Shown here: positions 1 through 12,395 of the stretch, in pieces
Numbering within the stretch: position 1 is the stretch's first letter
Layout of the letters: each line of letters opens with the position of its first letter
NCBI GenBank assembly: GCA_029945375.1
Contig: CM057067.1
Span: 806,001-870,000, forward strand
Length of the DNA stretch: 64,000 nt
Reading direction: 5' to 3'
Source: Agaricus subrufescens
Taxonomy: Eukaryota; Basidiomycota; Agaricomycetes; Agaricales; Agaricaceae
Program-made: the position numbers and the translations under genes
The notes under the pieces: generated by a model
What the model was told of the DNA's origin: nothing
What the model saw: only the letters and a program-made list of their open reading frames with translations
The model's database searches: none

Positions 1-329
1 CAAAAAATCAACCCAAATTACAACACAGATCCACGATTCGACCACTCACATCAAGCAAAGGGAATTCAGTTAAAATTGCTCCGAGCTTTTCCTCAAACGA
101 ATCCTGCGTAAACTTGACTTTTCTCATATAAAAGTTTCGTATCCGACTGATTTTAAAGTTTTTATGGATGACCTATTTGCAACATAAAAAGTTGAGCTTT
201 TTTTTTTTTTGGATGATATTGATTAAGACAGACCGTCGGAGTCTTCCTCTGAGTTTTCGACAACACAATGTCGAGGAAGTCATTGGCTGTTGGAACTGGC
301 GCTATCGCCTTGAGACCGCTTGTCGACAT
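1..329 (-). CDS. NOG1: Nucleolar GTP-binding protein NOG1, 5' end only (partial)
   Basis: N-terminal fragment of the nucleolar GTPase needed for 60S ribosomal subunit maturation. Exon 1 (329-234) encodes [18 protein letters not shown] followed by the family hallmark [10 protein letters not shown]. After an intron at 233-173, exon 2 (172-50) continues [18 protein letters not shown] and [20 protein letters not shown]. This matches the conserved start of NOG1, where the threonine of KTPT is followed by VIH. The donor at 49-44 opens a second intron that runs off the left edge, so the GTPase domain lies outside the window. The intron contains a long T run near 198-210. The start codon at 327-329 fits the usual NOG1 N-terminus. 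Identity rests on the near-invariant TQRKTPTV and [10 protein letters not shown] blocks. Confidence 0.93.
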
Positions 330-1390
330 AGCTGGAGATGTGCAGAGTCTTAACTTCAGTATTGGTCTATCGCAAATTCTTAGCACCACGTGATGGTCCT
401 CCCTGCACGTGATTGATCTAAAGATAGAAAAAGCGATTAGCGCACCGGTATCTTGGCCACTAGCTTTCTCTTCGCTTGTACGAGCTCCAAAGGGTGATAG
501 AAAGCCACAAAAAAGCTGTTCGCGTATTCCAGGCTCGGATATACAGGGAGGACATCTCCTGTAACATCTCCTGTAGGCACTACAGGAAGTCGAAAATGGG
601 AAAATTTTCTCTATGAGTGTCTTTAAAGGCCGTTCGTTTCTATATTCGGTATAGTACTGGTTCATAAGTGGCTCTTTCCAATTTCAGTTTTTGCGCTTGT
701 GTCACATACAGAAAAAGGGTCGAAAAGCGAACAGAAAACGTGAAAACGTAAATTGCCGAATAGCTGATGCCCGGGGGGATGCAGTGCAGTGACGCTACCA
801 TCTGTGATCTAGGTTTCTTTGTTTTCTGGAAAACATTGTCTTCTTTTCGCGGAACTTTTAACATATTCCGCGGCGTTCACTAAATTTTATTACGTCCTTC
901 AATGGAACAACAAGGAAGAACTTTTAACCGTCACGATCTAGGACGATGGACAAAATTATGAGCCGAAGTTTAGCATGTGAACGTTCGTCGATTTATTACA
1001 TTCCTATTTGGTCTCCCCTGCAAGCCCTAGAGAACCCTCTACATAAATACCTCCAAAGGTAGAGAGCATACTACTAGTGACGCTGTAATGCTTTAAACAA
1101 AATATTAGCTGACAGTTATACACGATCATATTACAACATATATCCAAAATAAATTATAATGTAGCCCGGAGATATCAGGCCTTTTCCTCATCAACTACGT
1201 GTGTATGTACCGATTTACCCGGTTTAGCTTCATTTTCAAGTGCATCATCAACTTCATGGGCCTGTGAATAATCAGTAAGCCTAGTCGTACAATCGAAGAA
1301 CAGCCTCCTTACATCGTGTCGATTGCCTGATTCAAGCGACGACCGTGCCCGATAACTCCGTCCTTGTCCCGAATTAGTACGCTGAGAAAA
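330..1390. other. Intergenic region, no gene seen
   Basis: This stretch lies upstream of NOG1 and downstream of the first DUF6534 gene. It holds only short open frames without family signatures. The NOG1 promoter should be at its left end. No repeat or RNA gene was recognised. Confidence 0.5.
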
Positions 1391-2774
1391 CTAGTCAGAG
1401 ACTTGCCCAGAGAAGATGGCGCATAGCGGACGCACCTGTAGACTCCCATCGAACGGTGCATTAAATACCATTCGACCAGATGTGACAACACTGTTTCCCA
1501 CTGTCATTGAACGAAAATCCATCCTCGCATTCAGCGTCCACATCATCGAGATCGCGTAGAACTTCGGTAACATCGTGTTAAATAGCGCGGATAGCAGTCG
1601 ATCTGTCCCAGGCCACAGCTGAGACGTGATTAGATTGAGCATGGCACTATTAGATCTCATTAGGAGCCGCCAAGGTGGCCGCAGGCCTGTACTCACCATA
1701 GCGTGGCTGGAGCAGCAGATAGCCATGTTAGTCGAATAAGAGATGCAAAATGGCCGACTGTCCTAGATTAGATTTAGTGACATCGAAGCAAAGAATTGTT
1801 ACACACGTACGGTGGAAGGACATCCTCCCTCGTTCTCACCAAATAATATGTTATGCCCACAGTAATAGAGAGATCACCGCCTTGAAACAGCCCGTTAGAC
1901 AAATGCACCCGGAAGGTTAAAGCAACACAGCGATGACATACACACGACGGCACCGAAATGTGCTGCAACTGGACAAAAGGTTCAGTGTCGATATCTACCT
2001 CTTAGGAGAGAAGGAAATGGGCTTACACCAAGGGCCCACGACACTAGCCGTTATTTTTCCAATACTGATGTAATAGATCTTGAGCCTCGTAAGAATCTTG
2101 AATCCACAGGTATTTGAATTCACCTACAGCAACACACATGGCTGCATATGCAAAGGCCAGGACAAAGGTAACCGGCCCAGTCACCCACCAATTTCGGTTG
2201 GAGATGAGGTGTAGCCGGCGGATGAAAAACACTTGCACGTAGAGATCAATGGTAGCATTCTGTCAAAAATCAGAACAAATTGATCAATATCAAACAAAAA
2301 CGCACGATGAGCGAGCTGGTAGACTCCCACCACGAAGTGTAGCTGAGGCCGATGGCACCCTCGAGGTCTGCGAAGTGATCTATGAATGTATGCCAAACAA
2401 TAATGCTTCATCATTTTGAGTTTACCCTGGCAATATCGGAGGAGAAGACTGACAATGAGTGTATCGTTTTTAGAGTGCTCATGACGAACAAAGTGAAAAC
2501 ACCAAGTTTGATCCCCAGCCCGTCACTTCTGAAGTGCATAGCATACCGCAGAAACTGAAATCATTAGTGATACATATATAGAGGCTCTACCGAAAGAGGT
2601 TACCTGACAGTATAGAATGCCTTGGAGAAAGATGCCAAGAGTGCCGCCGAGCAACTGTATGAGACACGTGATAAGGATGCCAGTCCGGATTGAAGATTCC
2701 AGTCCCAGAGAGTGACTCACCCAAGGACCCAGCAGCCACACAGCGCGCTCATGTTCTTCTGAAGTCAATATCAT
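1391..2774 (-). CDS. DUF6534-family multi-pass membrane protein (copy 1)
   Basis: Basidiomycete-specific integral membrane protein of unknown function. Exons read leftwards give the family order. First come WLLGPW (donor at the following GTGAGT) and LLGGTLGIFLQGILYCQ, the first transmembrane helix near 2660-2610. Next is a helix at about 2530-2430, then WHTFIDHFADLEGAIGLSY and WWESTSSLI. Then VQVFFIRRLHLISNRNWW with a helix VTGPVTFVLAFAYAAMCVAV (2238-2100), and GGDLSITVGITYYLVRTRED (about 1890-1820). The C-terminal block LLSALFNTMLPKFYAISM ends in WTLNARMDFR, which corresponds to the L/FNSR signature that closes DUF6534. The stop is at 1391. The start at 2774 is the best available methionine but is not certain. 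A second member lies just upstream in the same orientation. Confidence 0.72.
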
Positions 2775-4302
2775 GGGAGGGGGGGAGGATGCCTAAGCGG
2801 CCCACAGCACACAAGCGAGCTTCTCGTTTATATAAAGGCCAAGGAAAGAAACCCGCTGCTAACCTGCCAAGTTGCAGCGTGCCAAGTTCCATCTGGAAGC
2901 AGCCGAAAACCCGCCCCCTTCCTTCCCTGAACAAAAACATTTCCGTTGAGGTCCAAACAACCCTTACTTATTTCCCAATTTGTCGTTCCGTCTCCGGAAA
3001 CATAACGGGCGAATTTCAGCAGTGTATGATCCTTCCACAGGCTAGTTGTCGCATAGGAACCCTACCGAATACAACCTTTGCGACTGGTTCCACGGGCCAC
3101 CAACATCCGTTCATCCACACCTCGGTGGCTCTAAAAATAGATTATCAACGCCGGTCCAGCAGTCACCAGTACATCATAATATCGGAATCCGCCTCTTTTT
3201 ATCCTTTTTCTCCGAGGGAAATAGAATCGGCTCGTTTTATTTATATCAGGAAAGTGTGGAAGCCCCAGTGGCCACTGTAACATGATCCTGATGCAAAGGA
3301 TAATCTGCGTGGCCTCTCTGATGGTACTATAATGTACTATTAACTGGAAATGTGCATCAACTTCCATAGCCCCATTACCCCGCGTTGCCACATCATTAGC
3401 TGAAACTAGATTGACAGCGTCATTCACATACCATCATTAAAACCGGGAATGTGACTTAAGTCCGATAAGCGGACGGACTTACTTTTTAGCAACAACTTCT
3501 TTTGGGAGTGCACAGTCCTGGTTAACCCATTTAACACGATCAAAGTTACCTCGAAATTACGCACATCCCAGCGACAGTGGTAACGGCATAATTCTTCCGA
3601 GGTTCAGGGCCGGTACCCCCACTCGAGTCAATCTTGGCAAGGACTCAGACGGGCAGTGCTAGATGATATAGAGGAAACGCTGTCATTATATTCTCAGTTA
3701 GTTTGTGAGCCTGAAAAGCTTTAGAACTGTCTTCGCCGGCAAGTTCTAAGGCTAGCCACCAGAAACGTCAGTTTCGTAATTTCCGAACAACCAGGAAAGT
3801 TTGTGGGAAAACATACTGCGACCCTGTACTAACCATACAATGACCATCCTCACGCTTTTGGACACATTGCTATGCTTTGACAACCAGTGTTCATGTATAC
3901 GACTCTTATTTAAATGTAGATCCATAAGTACTTCCGCTTAAGAAAAAATGGGGAGTGGCGCCAACATTCAGGGTAACAAGACCTCGGTACCGCAAGTTAA
4001 CTTGAACACTGCTGTGCAGTCTTGCGCAGGGTTTCACAGACTTATAAAAAGACGATTTACTCGAACTCGTTTAGAAAACAGTTGACAGTCTGATATCAGT
4101 AAGAGTCGTACAACGACACATACTACAACTGCATCCTGTATCTAACATGACAGGCCAACATTATCAAACCTTACTATATTTTCGCCCTATGTGTCACCGT
4201 AACTCGGAGAACTAAATTTAGAAGACATTTGAGCTACTCTACCCAGCATAGGTCCCATACTACAAAAAATGATTCCATATTTCACTTTTTTTGGCCAATC
4301 GG
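2775..4302. other. Intergenic region between the two DUF6534 genes
   Basis: About 1.5 kb without a gene I can support. A 196-codon frame on the plus strand (2690-3280) overlaps the 5' end of the DUF6534 gene, has no recognisable domain and looks fortuitous. No tandem repeat or RNA gene was recognised. Confidence 0.45.
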
Positions 4303-5480
4303 TTAAATTTCCTTGAATAGGTTCGCTTCCACGTCTTTGGTAATTTGAGGCTCCGCTCTCCTGTCTGAAATCATGGTGCGACTATTGAATATTACCATGA
4401 GAGAATTTGCATAGATTCCTCCCATGAGAAATGCAAACGCCATATAATAATGGTTTTGGGGATACCAAAACCAAAGGATAAAATAGACTGTAGACAAGGA
4501 AGCTTTTTTTTTTTTCGTTGAGCGATTATAATCTAATCATCATTGAAGAGTTTCGTACCTGTCAAAGCTCCTGTTTCGACTCCAAGATACAAAGCTCGAC
4601 CCAAGATAGTTCTCGTAGGTCGAGTATACCACATAAACCCTTCCGGTAAGTCTTTCAGTTCCTTGTTCAATTTTCTCATCTGTGTGAAATGGTTTCCACC
4701 ACTGAGTATTTATAATAGTAAACGGAATAACATATACTTGCATAATAAGAGGTTGCAAAAGCGACAATTATATCACAAATGGAGCTGACCAATGGCCATA
4801 TCTGCAAGTGATTTTCAATTTCGTCATTGATAAGCCGGTGAAATTCCAGATTACTGACAATGTTTCCAATAGTCCCTACTTGAGTAAATACTCCCAGTTT
4901 CGGTGAATGATATTCATCAATTCCAACCGCAATCGAGGCTGTACATTGAGTGATCGCAAGCTGCAAATATGTTCAGGAAGGTATGATTTATACCATGTGT
5001 CACTCACCAGAACAATAAGTAGAGGAAATATGTACGACTGTCCTGAAAGGATATAGATTCTAAAAGCAAAGAAACACTCGACGGTGGCGCCCACTGCACA
5101 GGGTTCCGCGTTAGCTCGATCTTCCATCAAGTCGATCAAACTTACCTATACCGCTGAGGATGGGCATCGTCAACCACGTAAAGTTTACATTCCCCAGTTC
5201 ACTCCGATCCCCAGGTCCAGACACAAAAGTTACAAAGGCATCCCTCATAATCAGAGCAGATTGGAGTATTTCCATGATAAAAATAACGTATACAAGGCAT
5301 TTCAATCCAGTATTTTCCCTCGATAGGGCATTGGTGAAGGCAAAGGAATAAATGACTTAAATAAACCTGTCAATATGGACGATCACTGCAGGGCCCTCAG
5401 TGACTCACAGATTTGGACAACAAGGACACCGAGGAGAAATAAATTTAGAAGATACCCTATAAGCTTCTCGGGTCAACACA
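4303..5480 (-). CDS. DUF6534-family multi-pass membrane protein (copy 2)
   Basis: Second DUF6534 membrane protein, reconstructed from exons on the minus strand. The first helix IGYLLNLFLLGVLVVQI lies at about 5462-5410, ending at a GTGAGT donor. It is followed by LKCLVYVIFIMEILQSALIM (about 5305-5245), then ATVECFFAFRIYILSG (about 5095-5050) and a helix block around 4960-4780 ending ICDIIVAFATSYY. A cytosolic loop MRKLNKELKDLPEGFMWYTR continues to ILGRALYLGVETGALTG (about 4680-4555). The last exon (4486-4303) reads FILWFWYPQNHYYMAFAFLM then GGIYANSLMVIFNSR. The terminal Y-A-N-S-L...N-S-R motif is typical of DUF6534. The exon containing the start codon was not resolved, so the right boundary is approximate. 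Function is unknown. Confidence 0.7.
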
Positions 5481-6540
5481 CAACTGCTAGAAGTCTGTCA
5501 GAAAAACTACATACTAATGTCCCTGCCAAACTTCTGCTACAATTTTAGCCACGATAGAGAATTATTTCACGTGGAAACGCACTGCAAAGGATCCATATTG
5601 TGCTTAACCGAGAATCGCCAGCGAAAGTGTCGGGGTATCAATGACCTGTGTCAAAATTAGCTAGCGGCGCAGACCAGCGGTGCTTTGGGCTTTCGGGAAA
5701 CTTTTTGACAAGCGAGCCTCTTTGATGAGGAGGGTGAGAGCTGGGGGAGAGGGTGGAGCTGACTGTGGATAGCCAGTAGCACAAATATTCACCACCGCTC
5801 CCATGTTCATTATATCGGCTGTCCTTCACTGGTCCGGTCGCCATCGAAATTGTGATAGTGTTACCATCATTCTGATACACTCCATCTTCTGCGCGGTCTT
5901 TATATTTTACAAGCATTTTAAGCACCCTCTTGCTAAAATTTTGGGTGATAATGACAATTTGAACGTCGTAAAGTTTTTGTGGCCACAATGAAGACCTTTG
6001 TAGTCGTATGAGCTGAGGGATTGACAAAAAAATCTCTAGAGGGTTTATTGTCATTCCTGTGTCCATCACAAACTGATCGTTGGCGCTGCCACAAACAAAG
6101 AAGTGAGATTGATACTGCGGGACGCAAGTGAGGCTTGGCAAGTTCTTTCAACATCCAAAAGCGATAGTAACCGTCAACTTGGGAGCATCGGAAAGTATAT
6201 GCACATCCAAAAACCAAGATATCTGATTTGCAGCAGGTGTGTGACGACACTAATAAAGTTGCGAGAGAGTTTTAGTAGAAGCACAGCCTTTGCAAAAAAA
6301 AACTCACATCAACCATCTGATAGTCATCTGTGATGTCATCTCAAAGTGGGACCCTTCACGCATCAGATGCACTTTAGAAGCACTCAAGCAACCAGCGGCT
6401 ACCGGGTAACGGAATGATTCGATAAATCACCTTTATGATCCCTTTTAGATGGCGGACGAAAAATGAATACAGACAAATTGCATTCCAATCAGAAATGTGG
6501 AAATATGTATTCCGATTAGCTCCGATAAGAACCAACTACC
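5481..6540. other. Region upstream of DUF6534 copy 2, possible start exon
   Basis: The missing first exon of the DUF6534 gene to the left probably lies in its first 150 bases. The rest, up to the VWA8 stop, holds a 167-codon frame on the minus strand (6141-5638). That frame has no domain, no signal peptide and low sequence complexity at its end, so I do not call it a gene. Confidence 0.4.
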
Positions 6541-9500
6541 TTACCGATCTACCATAGTGGATAAAATATTCCTCAAAACCGTTGGAATATCACCTGTGTT
6601 AGCCACACGGAACCCTCGCCCAGGGAGACGTTGGGTGATCCTGATCGACAGTTCAAACTAAGGATTATTGCGTAGTAATTGTCACCTACCATGTTGTTTC
6701 GGCACCTTCTCCAATACAAATCAGTGCTGTGTTAACCTTGGGATCACGCTTCATAGCATTGGTCAATTCTTCAGGTGTGATTCCGTAGCGGTTGAAGTTG
6801 GCATCCGTCACAGCAATCACAAACCAGTCGTCTGCAACAACAGAACCCGTTAACAGTTGTCAGTTTCTTTTGATTACTCATGACAAACCGGCATCGTATT
6901 TCGCCACTTCGGCGACACCGTTGGCAATAGCTTCAACTATAATTATAAATTAGTCCTAGCACGTGGTTCGACTGAGGTGAGGCAGACCTGTAAAATCGCC
7001 CGCAAAAGCATATTGGGGGATCAGATACATCTTCTCTGCGACTTTCCACCTATCCTTCAGCTCATTCGGCGGTTTGTCAACTTCAACTAGAGGAATATCA
7101 GGGCCATCGCCAGACTACGACAACTAAGAGTCAGCCATTGTCCACAGCGGGTCACCGTTGTGAAATCTTACATGACCATATATCTGATTCAAGTTCCCTA
7201 ATATATCACCGCTCAGGGAAATCAAAACTAAATCACTCACATCCCAAGCATATTTATCCTTCCGCGAAAGTTGATCAAAACTTTCCATGAGCATCACGGC
7301 TACGCCCACGTCAATATCTTGACAGGGAACCAAAATATCACAAGTCATAAGACACTTACCTGTCTCCATACTTCTGGTCAAACGCCCATCGTACTGGAAG
7401 CGATACCTGTTGCCAATATCAGCGACAGATAAAACCTTGTAGACGATAAAACCTACATAGAACCGCTCAGATCAAAGATGAACCTGATTCTCTTGGGCCT
7501 ATAATCATAATCAGAAATAAAATTGTCTCAGGGAAACGATCTTACTTCAACTGGGGTCTTCCCAACTCTGGTTTCTCCATACCACGACGTTTATAAACGG
7601 TAGCTTCACCCGTAAGACCCTCTGTCAGCCGACTGTCATCTAATTCTCCATCCGTCTGCCTCTTCACCCATACACGTTCATCTTCTTTGGCCGCTAGGTC
7701 TACAAAGTCATACCGTCAGTCTCAAAAACCTTTAGGATATATAAAAGAAACAAGGTACAACTTACATTCAAGCAAATTATGGAGGGATTGCATATGTGCC
7801 TGAGTCGCGGTCAACAACTGGCCGTATCCGCGGGCTTCAGCAGCAGACATGTCTAGCTCTTCTAGCTTCCGTTTTAACTCTTGACGAGCCATTTCTCTAG
7901 CCTTCTCCTTGATTTCTTCAGGAACGTTATCTTTCAGTGCGTCTGGAACCTTATTTCTAGTTAGCGATGGTCGTTCCTGCAAGGGGCAGCAGGCTGTCCA
8001 TTACTTACCTGCTTTATATCTCCTCCCTGGTACAACCGTTTGTAACCACCCATACCACCCATACCCGCAGTGCTACGTCCCCCAGTCTACAGAATGATCC
8101 CATGAGTACAACCACCACAACTTAAAGAACATAAAACTTACACCACCCGCATATGTATCACCACCAGAATGTTCCTTCCCATCATGCTCCCCTTCCTTTG
8201 GCTCATCCAATGTCTTGTTCTTGGGTTCAAACTCAACGTCTTTAACCTTTTTCGCAGCTTCGCGCGCGGCTTCCAGCCCAAGATGAGGCACCTCAAGTCT
8301 GTAGATACCCGACTGAGTAACGAGTAGATCTTTGTTGTAGGGCCAACATACCCATGTTTAATCAAGATCTCCGACAACTTATCAATAGTTTCAGGCCTGT
8401 AGATATCAAAATCAAAAACATTCCGCAACGCTTCACCCAATGTATCATTAGGATACGCCTTCATATGACGGACAAGGTTTATTAGTTCTGACACCACGGC
8501 GCTCAGCTTTTCCTTATGATAGATCCAAAAAAGACACACTCACCTCGTAGCGAATACGGATAATTCAAAACGCCAGTCTCATAACCTAACCGAAGATCTT
8601 GGAAAGCAGCAACAAGTCGTCTAATAAGCTTCTCATCCATCTCAGGAGCCAACTGGCTCAATAAATTCTTCTCAGATTCAGCATCTGGATTGCTAACCGA
8701 ATGCGCGCTAAAGTTTTCACCAAGCACTTGCAAAAAGTTGTTTCCAAGGAACGCTATAACCCGCAATAGCCATCAATTTCATAATTTATCCATGATAGAA
8801 AGAAAATAAAGGAAGGGGCGACGTACGGTATCCTGGCCGATTGGCTAAAAGTATCAACCGGAAGTTGGGGTGCACAACTACGTCATTTTCACGGGACCTG
8901 ACGCTTCGCACCCGTCGTCCATCTGATAGGGTCAGCTCCCCTTGTCCGGCCAGACTACGAAATATGGCCACAACATGTTCAGGTGCTTTATCAGCTTCAT
9001 CGATGATGATAAAGCGACCATATTTAATTGCCCTCAGAAGAGGAGAATCGGTGTAGTTTATCACGCCACCCTCAAGCGACGTCGTGAACATAAGTTGATT
9101 GACTGTTGTATCCCTATGCAGCTGAATATATTCGCGGGGGCGACCAAGGAGCTGATAATCGTGATGAATGTCTTTATCCCATAATCCAGATAAATAAAAA
9201 ATCACCTGGCATAGTCTATCAATTATCTTGTTCTTGCCGACACCTTGATTGCCAAGGAGAACAACATGTTCTCTTAGAAGCTCTAGGTCAATGGCAAGGT
9301 CGCGCATAAGACCTGTCTGTAGACTGTTATTGTAGAAGTGGTCCATATGAGGAACATGTGAGGACACGCCCTCTGGGTCCTCGGAGGTAGGGAATTTCGG
9401 TATGATTGCAGGATATGTCTTCTCGCCAGTGCTACTAGGTGGGGGAAAAACTAGCTTGTCCCCTTCTATATAAGGACTGGGGTGAAACTCAAAAAACAAT

Positions 9501-11966
9501 TATAAGTTCAAATGACCTGGATTCAAAGAGTGGAACACTTACAATTTGTGATCGTCTAACAATCTTCGAGTCATCAAGCAAGGTATTTAAATTCAATCGT
9601 TCCATTGCAGGTAAAAACTCCGCGAGCAACGATTGTGACAAAGCGAGGTGAAGGTCCAAACTATCTGGAAACATAGCAAGCTTTCGGGCAATCCGGACTA
9701 ATGAACGCGTCCCTAGCCTTCGACTTTTCAGAACAGTATCCGCAGATATAGTCTCCCTGTATTTCCCAGCAAAGTGGAGCAAAATGTCCACCAGTTCATT
9801 AGGACAACCAGTTGCCCGAAGTATGTTAGACTCCTCATTAACGTCCATAGGTTGGCTCGGGATGGGGAAAAACATGTTGGCATGTTCATCAGAAAGCCAT
9901 TCTTTTAGGGGTAACGACTTAGATGCAGTACTTATGACACGGAAAGAAGGGTGAGCAACTGAAAGTTCACCAGCTTCAATCTATGAGTATCATCAGTCAG
10001 CAAAATATATTAAAAATCAAATCAAATCAAATTGAGAACCCACCTCCGGTCGAGTCGCTGATCCCACAATACGCTTTCCTTCCCATAGCTCAACCTCACG
10101 ATCTTGGAACATCCGCGATAGTGAACCTGCAGTGGATCCGATAACATCGAGCCCGGATAAGTGAAGTAGCCGACCCGACCAAGCGGCTTCAATCATAGGA
10201 CTGCCAATAACCCCGCTGTTAAAACAGGGTCCAAGTTCATGCATTCAATCTCACCTCGGTTCCCAAGTAGTCGCACCACCATCTTCTATTTTTCTCCTCA
10301 TAATCAATTCACGACCGCCTATCTCCTTATATAGGTGCAACACTTCATGTTCATATCCGAGAAGCATTCCAAAGACTTTTACGAGGGTGGAAGTTGATGA
10401 AGATGCAGTAGAAAGAGTTGCCGGTGGTACAAGCGAGATGTCCCAACCCAACGCATGAGCCTGCATAAAACACGTCAAAAGGCCCATGAACCGTGGTGTG
10501 GGTTGGAAATCAAGCTTTCCGACGAACGGGAAAGGGAGAAGAGGTTTCGGGCCTGCCGGCACTATAACATCTACGCAGGATGGTCCCTCAAAAATGAGCC
10601 GCGCTGACTTATCGTCAATGCGTTCAATGCGACTGATAGTATAACCAAAGAGCCCAATACGCTCATCAGGAGCGACCATCGAAGGACTTCCAAGTTCCCC
10701 GAGTTCAGCTTCTTGAGTTTGGCGACTAAGGATGGCCCACGCCTGGAAAGCAGAATGACTCAGGGCAGGATGGAGAGTGAGGAAGAGTCGCGCAAGTTGG
10801 GATGGCGTGGGTTCCGGAGGGGGAGGGAACACTTGAAGGAGCGTTCGCAACTTTGTAAGAGCGGTTTGCGGGAACGGTGGCAATGATGTCTTTGAGATCG
10901 CTTCTAAAGCACTTCTACCCTCACTGGCATATTGAGTCGTTAGAATAATGTTGCGGACTCTGTTGTAAAAGGGAGTTTGAACGAGAGACCGGCGCGTCGG
11001 GGTATCGAGGGACAAAAGGGCTCCTACAGGATCTACAAATCGGGCTTGAAAACGACTCCGGAAAGGCGGGTCTAATGGAAATCCGGGATATGGTGGTACA
11101 GGAGCCGCAATAGCAACAACGCGGAAATTCTTGTGCGCTGGTATGAAGGTCTTCCCCTGTTTGGAAGTAGTGGTACCAGCGGATTCTAACTGAGAGTATC
11201 GATGAGGATGGACTATGTGTGTTCCGTCATCAAGGTTCCTGGTCGCGCATTAGATCCCAAGATAAAGCTAAAATCTCGAAAAAAACACAATACATTTCAC
11301 GATTTTCGAGCAGATTATTCAGGACCTGTAACGAACCGACAGGTTAGCGACACCCCAAGCAGCAGCGACGAATACACGAGCGCACCGGCATTATGCCTCG
11401 TTCTGCCTTTTCTATGCCCTCTATAATCAAAATCCTCCCATGCTTGACTGCACTGACAGCCGGACTGTCAACATACGCAAGATTCCCTCCAACACGAATT
11501 TCACGCCCCTACGTCGACATTTGTGGGTTTCGACACAACGATGAACATGAAGGGCAACCGACCTGTTTGAGCTCAGTTTCTCCTACATCCCGGTGTAGAG
11601 CAATATATTCATATTCCGCATTGATAATACTAGACACATAAGCAACACGAAAGCACCAATCGACAAAACACAATCTCACCTCGCAAATGTCAACGCCAGC
11701 CTCCTGGCATATGGACCAGGCTGCGAAACTAAGAATATATCCTGCCCAAGTAGGTATTTCTGGAGCATAAAATGCAGGTTGTCCAAGTTGACTCCATCCT
11801 TGGGTTCGAGGAGGCGAGAGTTACGAGTCAACCTGCTTGGGACAAGTGCCGCCGGGACGTCGTACGTAATGTCGCCGAGTTTCAGCGTTCCCAAGGCGGG
11901 AGGCGTCGGCCTCAACTCGTTTAGGATCTGATTCAGACGTCGTCGAGAGGCCATTGCCACTGACAC
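6541..11966 (-). CDS. VWA8: von Willebrand factor A domain-containing protein 8 (VWA8), AAA ATPase
   Basis: Very large dynein-like AAA protein with a C-terminal VWA domain; animal VWA8 is reported in mitochondria and peroxisomes. The N-terminus carries a first, degenerate ATPase site: LQKYLLGQDIFLVSQPGP then YARRLALTFAR (about 11800-11680). After many introns comes DVIGSTAGSLSRMFQDREVEL (10060-10180). The best-preserved module lies at 9499-8786, with Walker A GNQGVGKNKI, the VWA8-typical LLGRPREYIQLHRDTTV, and Walker B RFIIIDEADKAPEHVV. The VWA domain near the end contains the metal-site motif FDLSGSM (about 7475-7455, interrupted by an intron in the Met codon), then YRFQYDGRLTRSME and DDWFVIAVTDANFNRYGITP. 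The final exon gives RLPGRGFRVANTGDIP and ends LRNILSTMVDR. The stop is at 6541-6543. The basic N-terminus (ASRRRLNQILNEL) could be a mitochondrial presequence. ATG at 11954 is an alternative start. Confidence 0.92.
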
Positions 11967-12395
11967 TGGCTTTATGTTTCCGCTTAGTCGCAGCGGGCGG
12001 CCTCTTAGCAGGCCGAAAACAGGGTTGGCCGGATGACGAATTGTAGGTATTTATGGTAATGTGTATGCCCAAGAGGGGCTGAGCGATCGAAATACAATGT
12101 CAACCAAGATGACTCCCGGTCTATCGGCTACGCTTTTACCGGGCTCCCTCGTGAATGATGGACAGCATACGCCACCAAATTCTGTCATTCAAAGCAGAAA
12201 GCATAGGACTAGCCAGATTGCCTCCCCGATCAAACGTGTTCAACAGTTGCACTAAAACACAGATAGCGATCAAATTAAAAATTGGCCTAAAAATAACCAA
12301 AAAAAAAACAGAAAGCCGACTTCTTGAGAAGGGAAGAGGAAAATCGTGGTGAATCCAATGGCCCTTCCAGGCAACGAAAACGAGTATACGTCCCA
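11967..12395. promoter_or_regulatory. Spacer between VWA8 start and VPS39 stop
   Basis: About 430 bp separating two genes in the same direction. It must hold the VPS39 3' UTR and the VWA8 promoter. No specific site was recognised. Confidence 0.4.

Noticed and set aside
2690..3280. 196-codon plus-strand frame
   Set aside because: Antisense to the 5' end of the DUF6534 gene and without any domain; treated as a chance frame.
5638..6141. 167-codon frame on the minus strand left of VWA8
   Set aside because: No family motif and no adjoining exons; overlaps other equally long frames. Could be a fast-evolving gene but there is no positive support.
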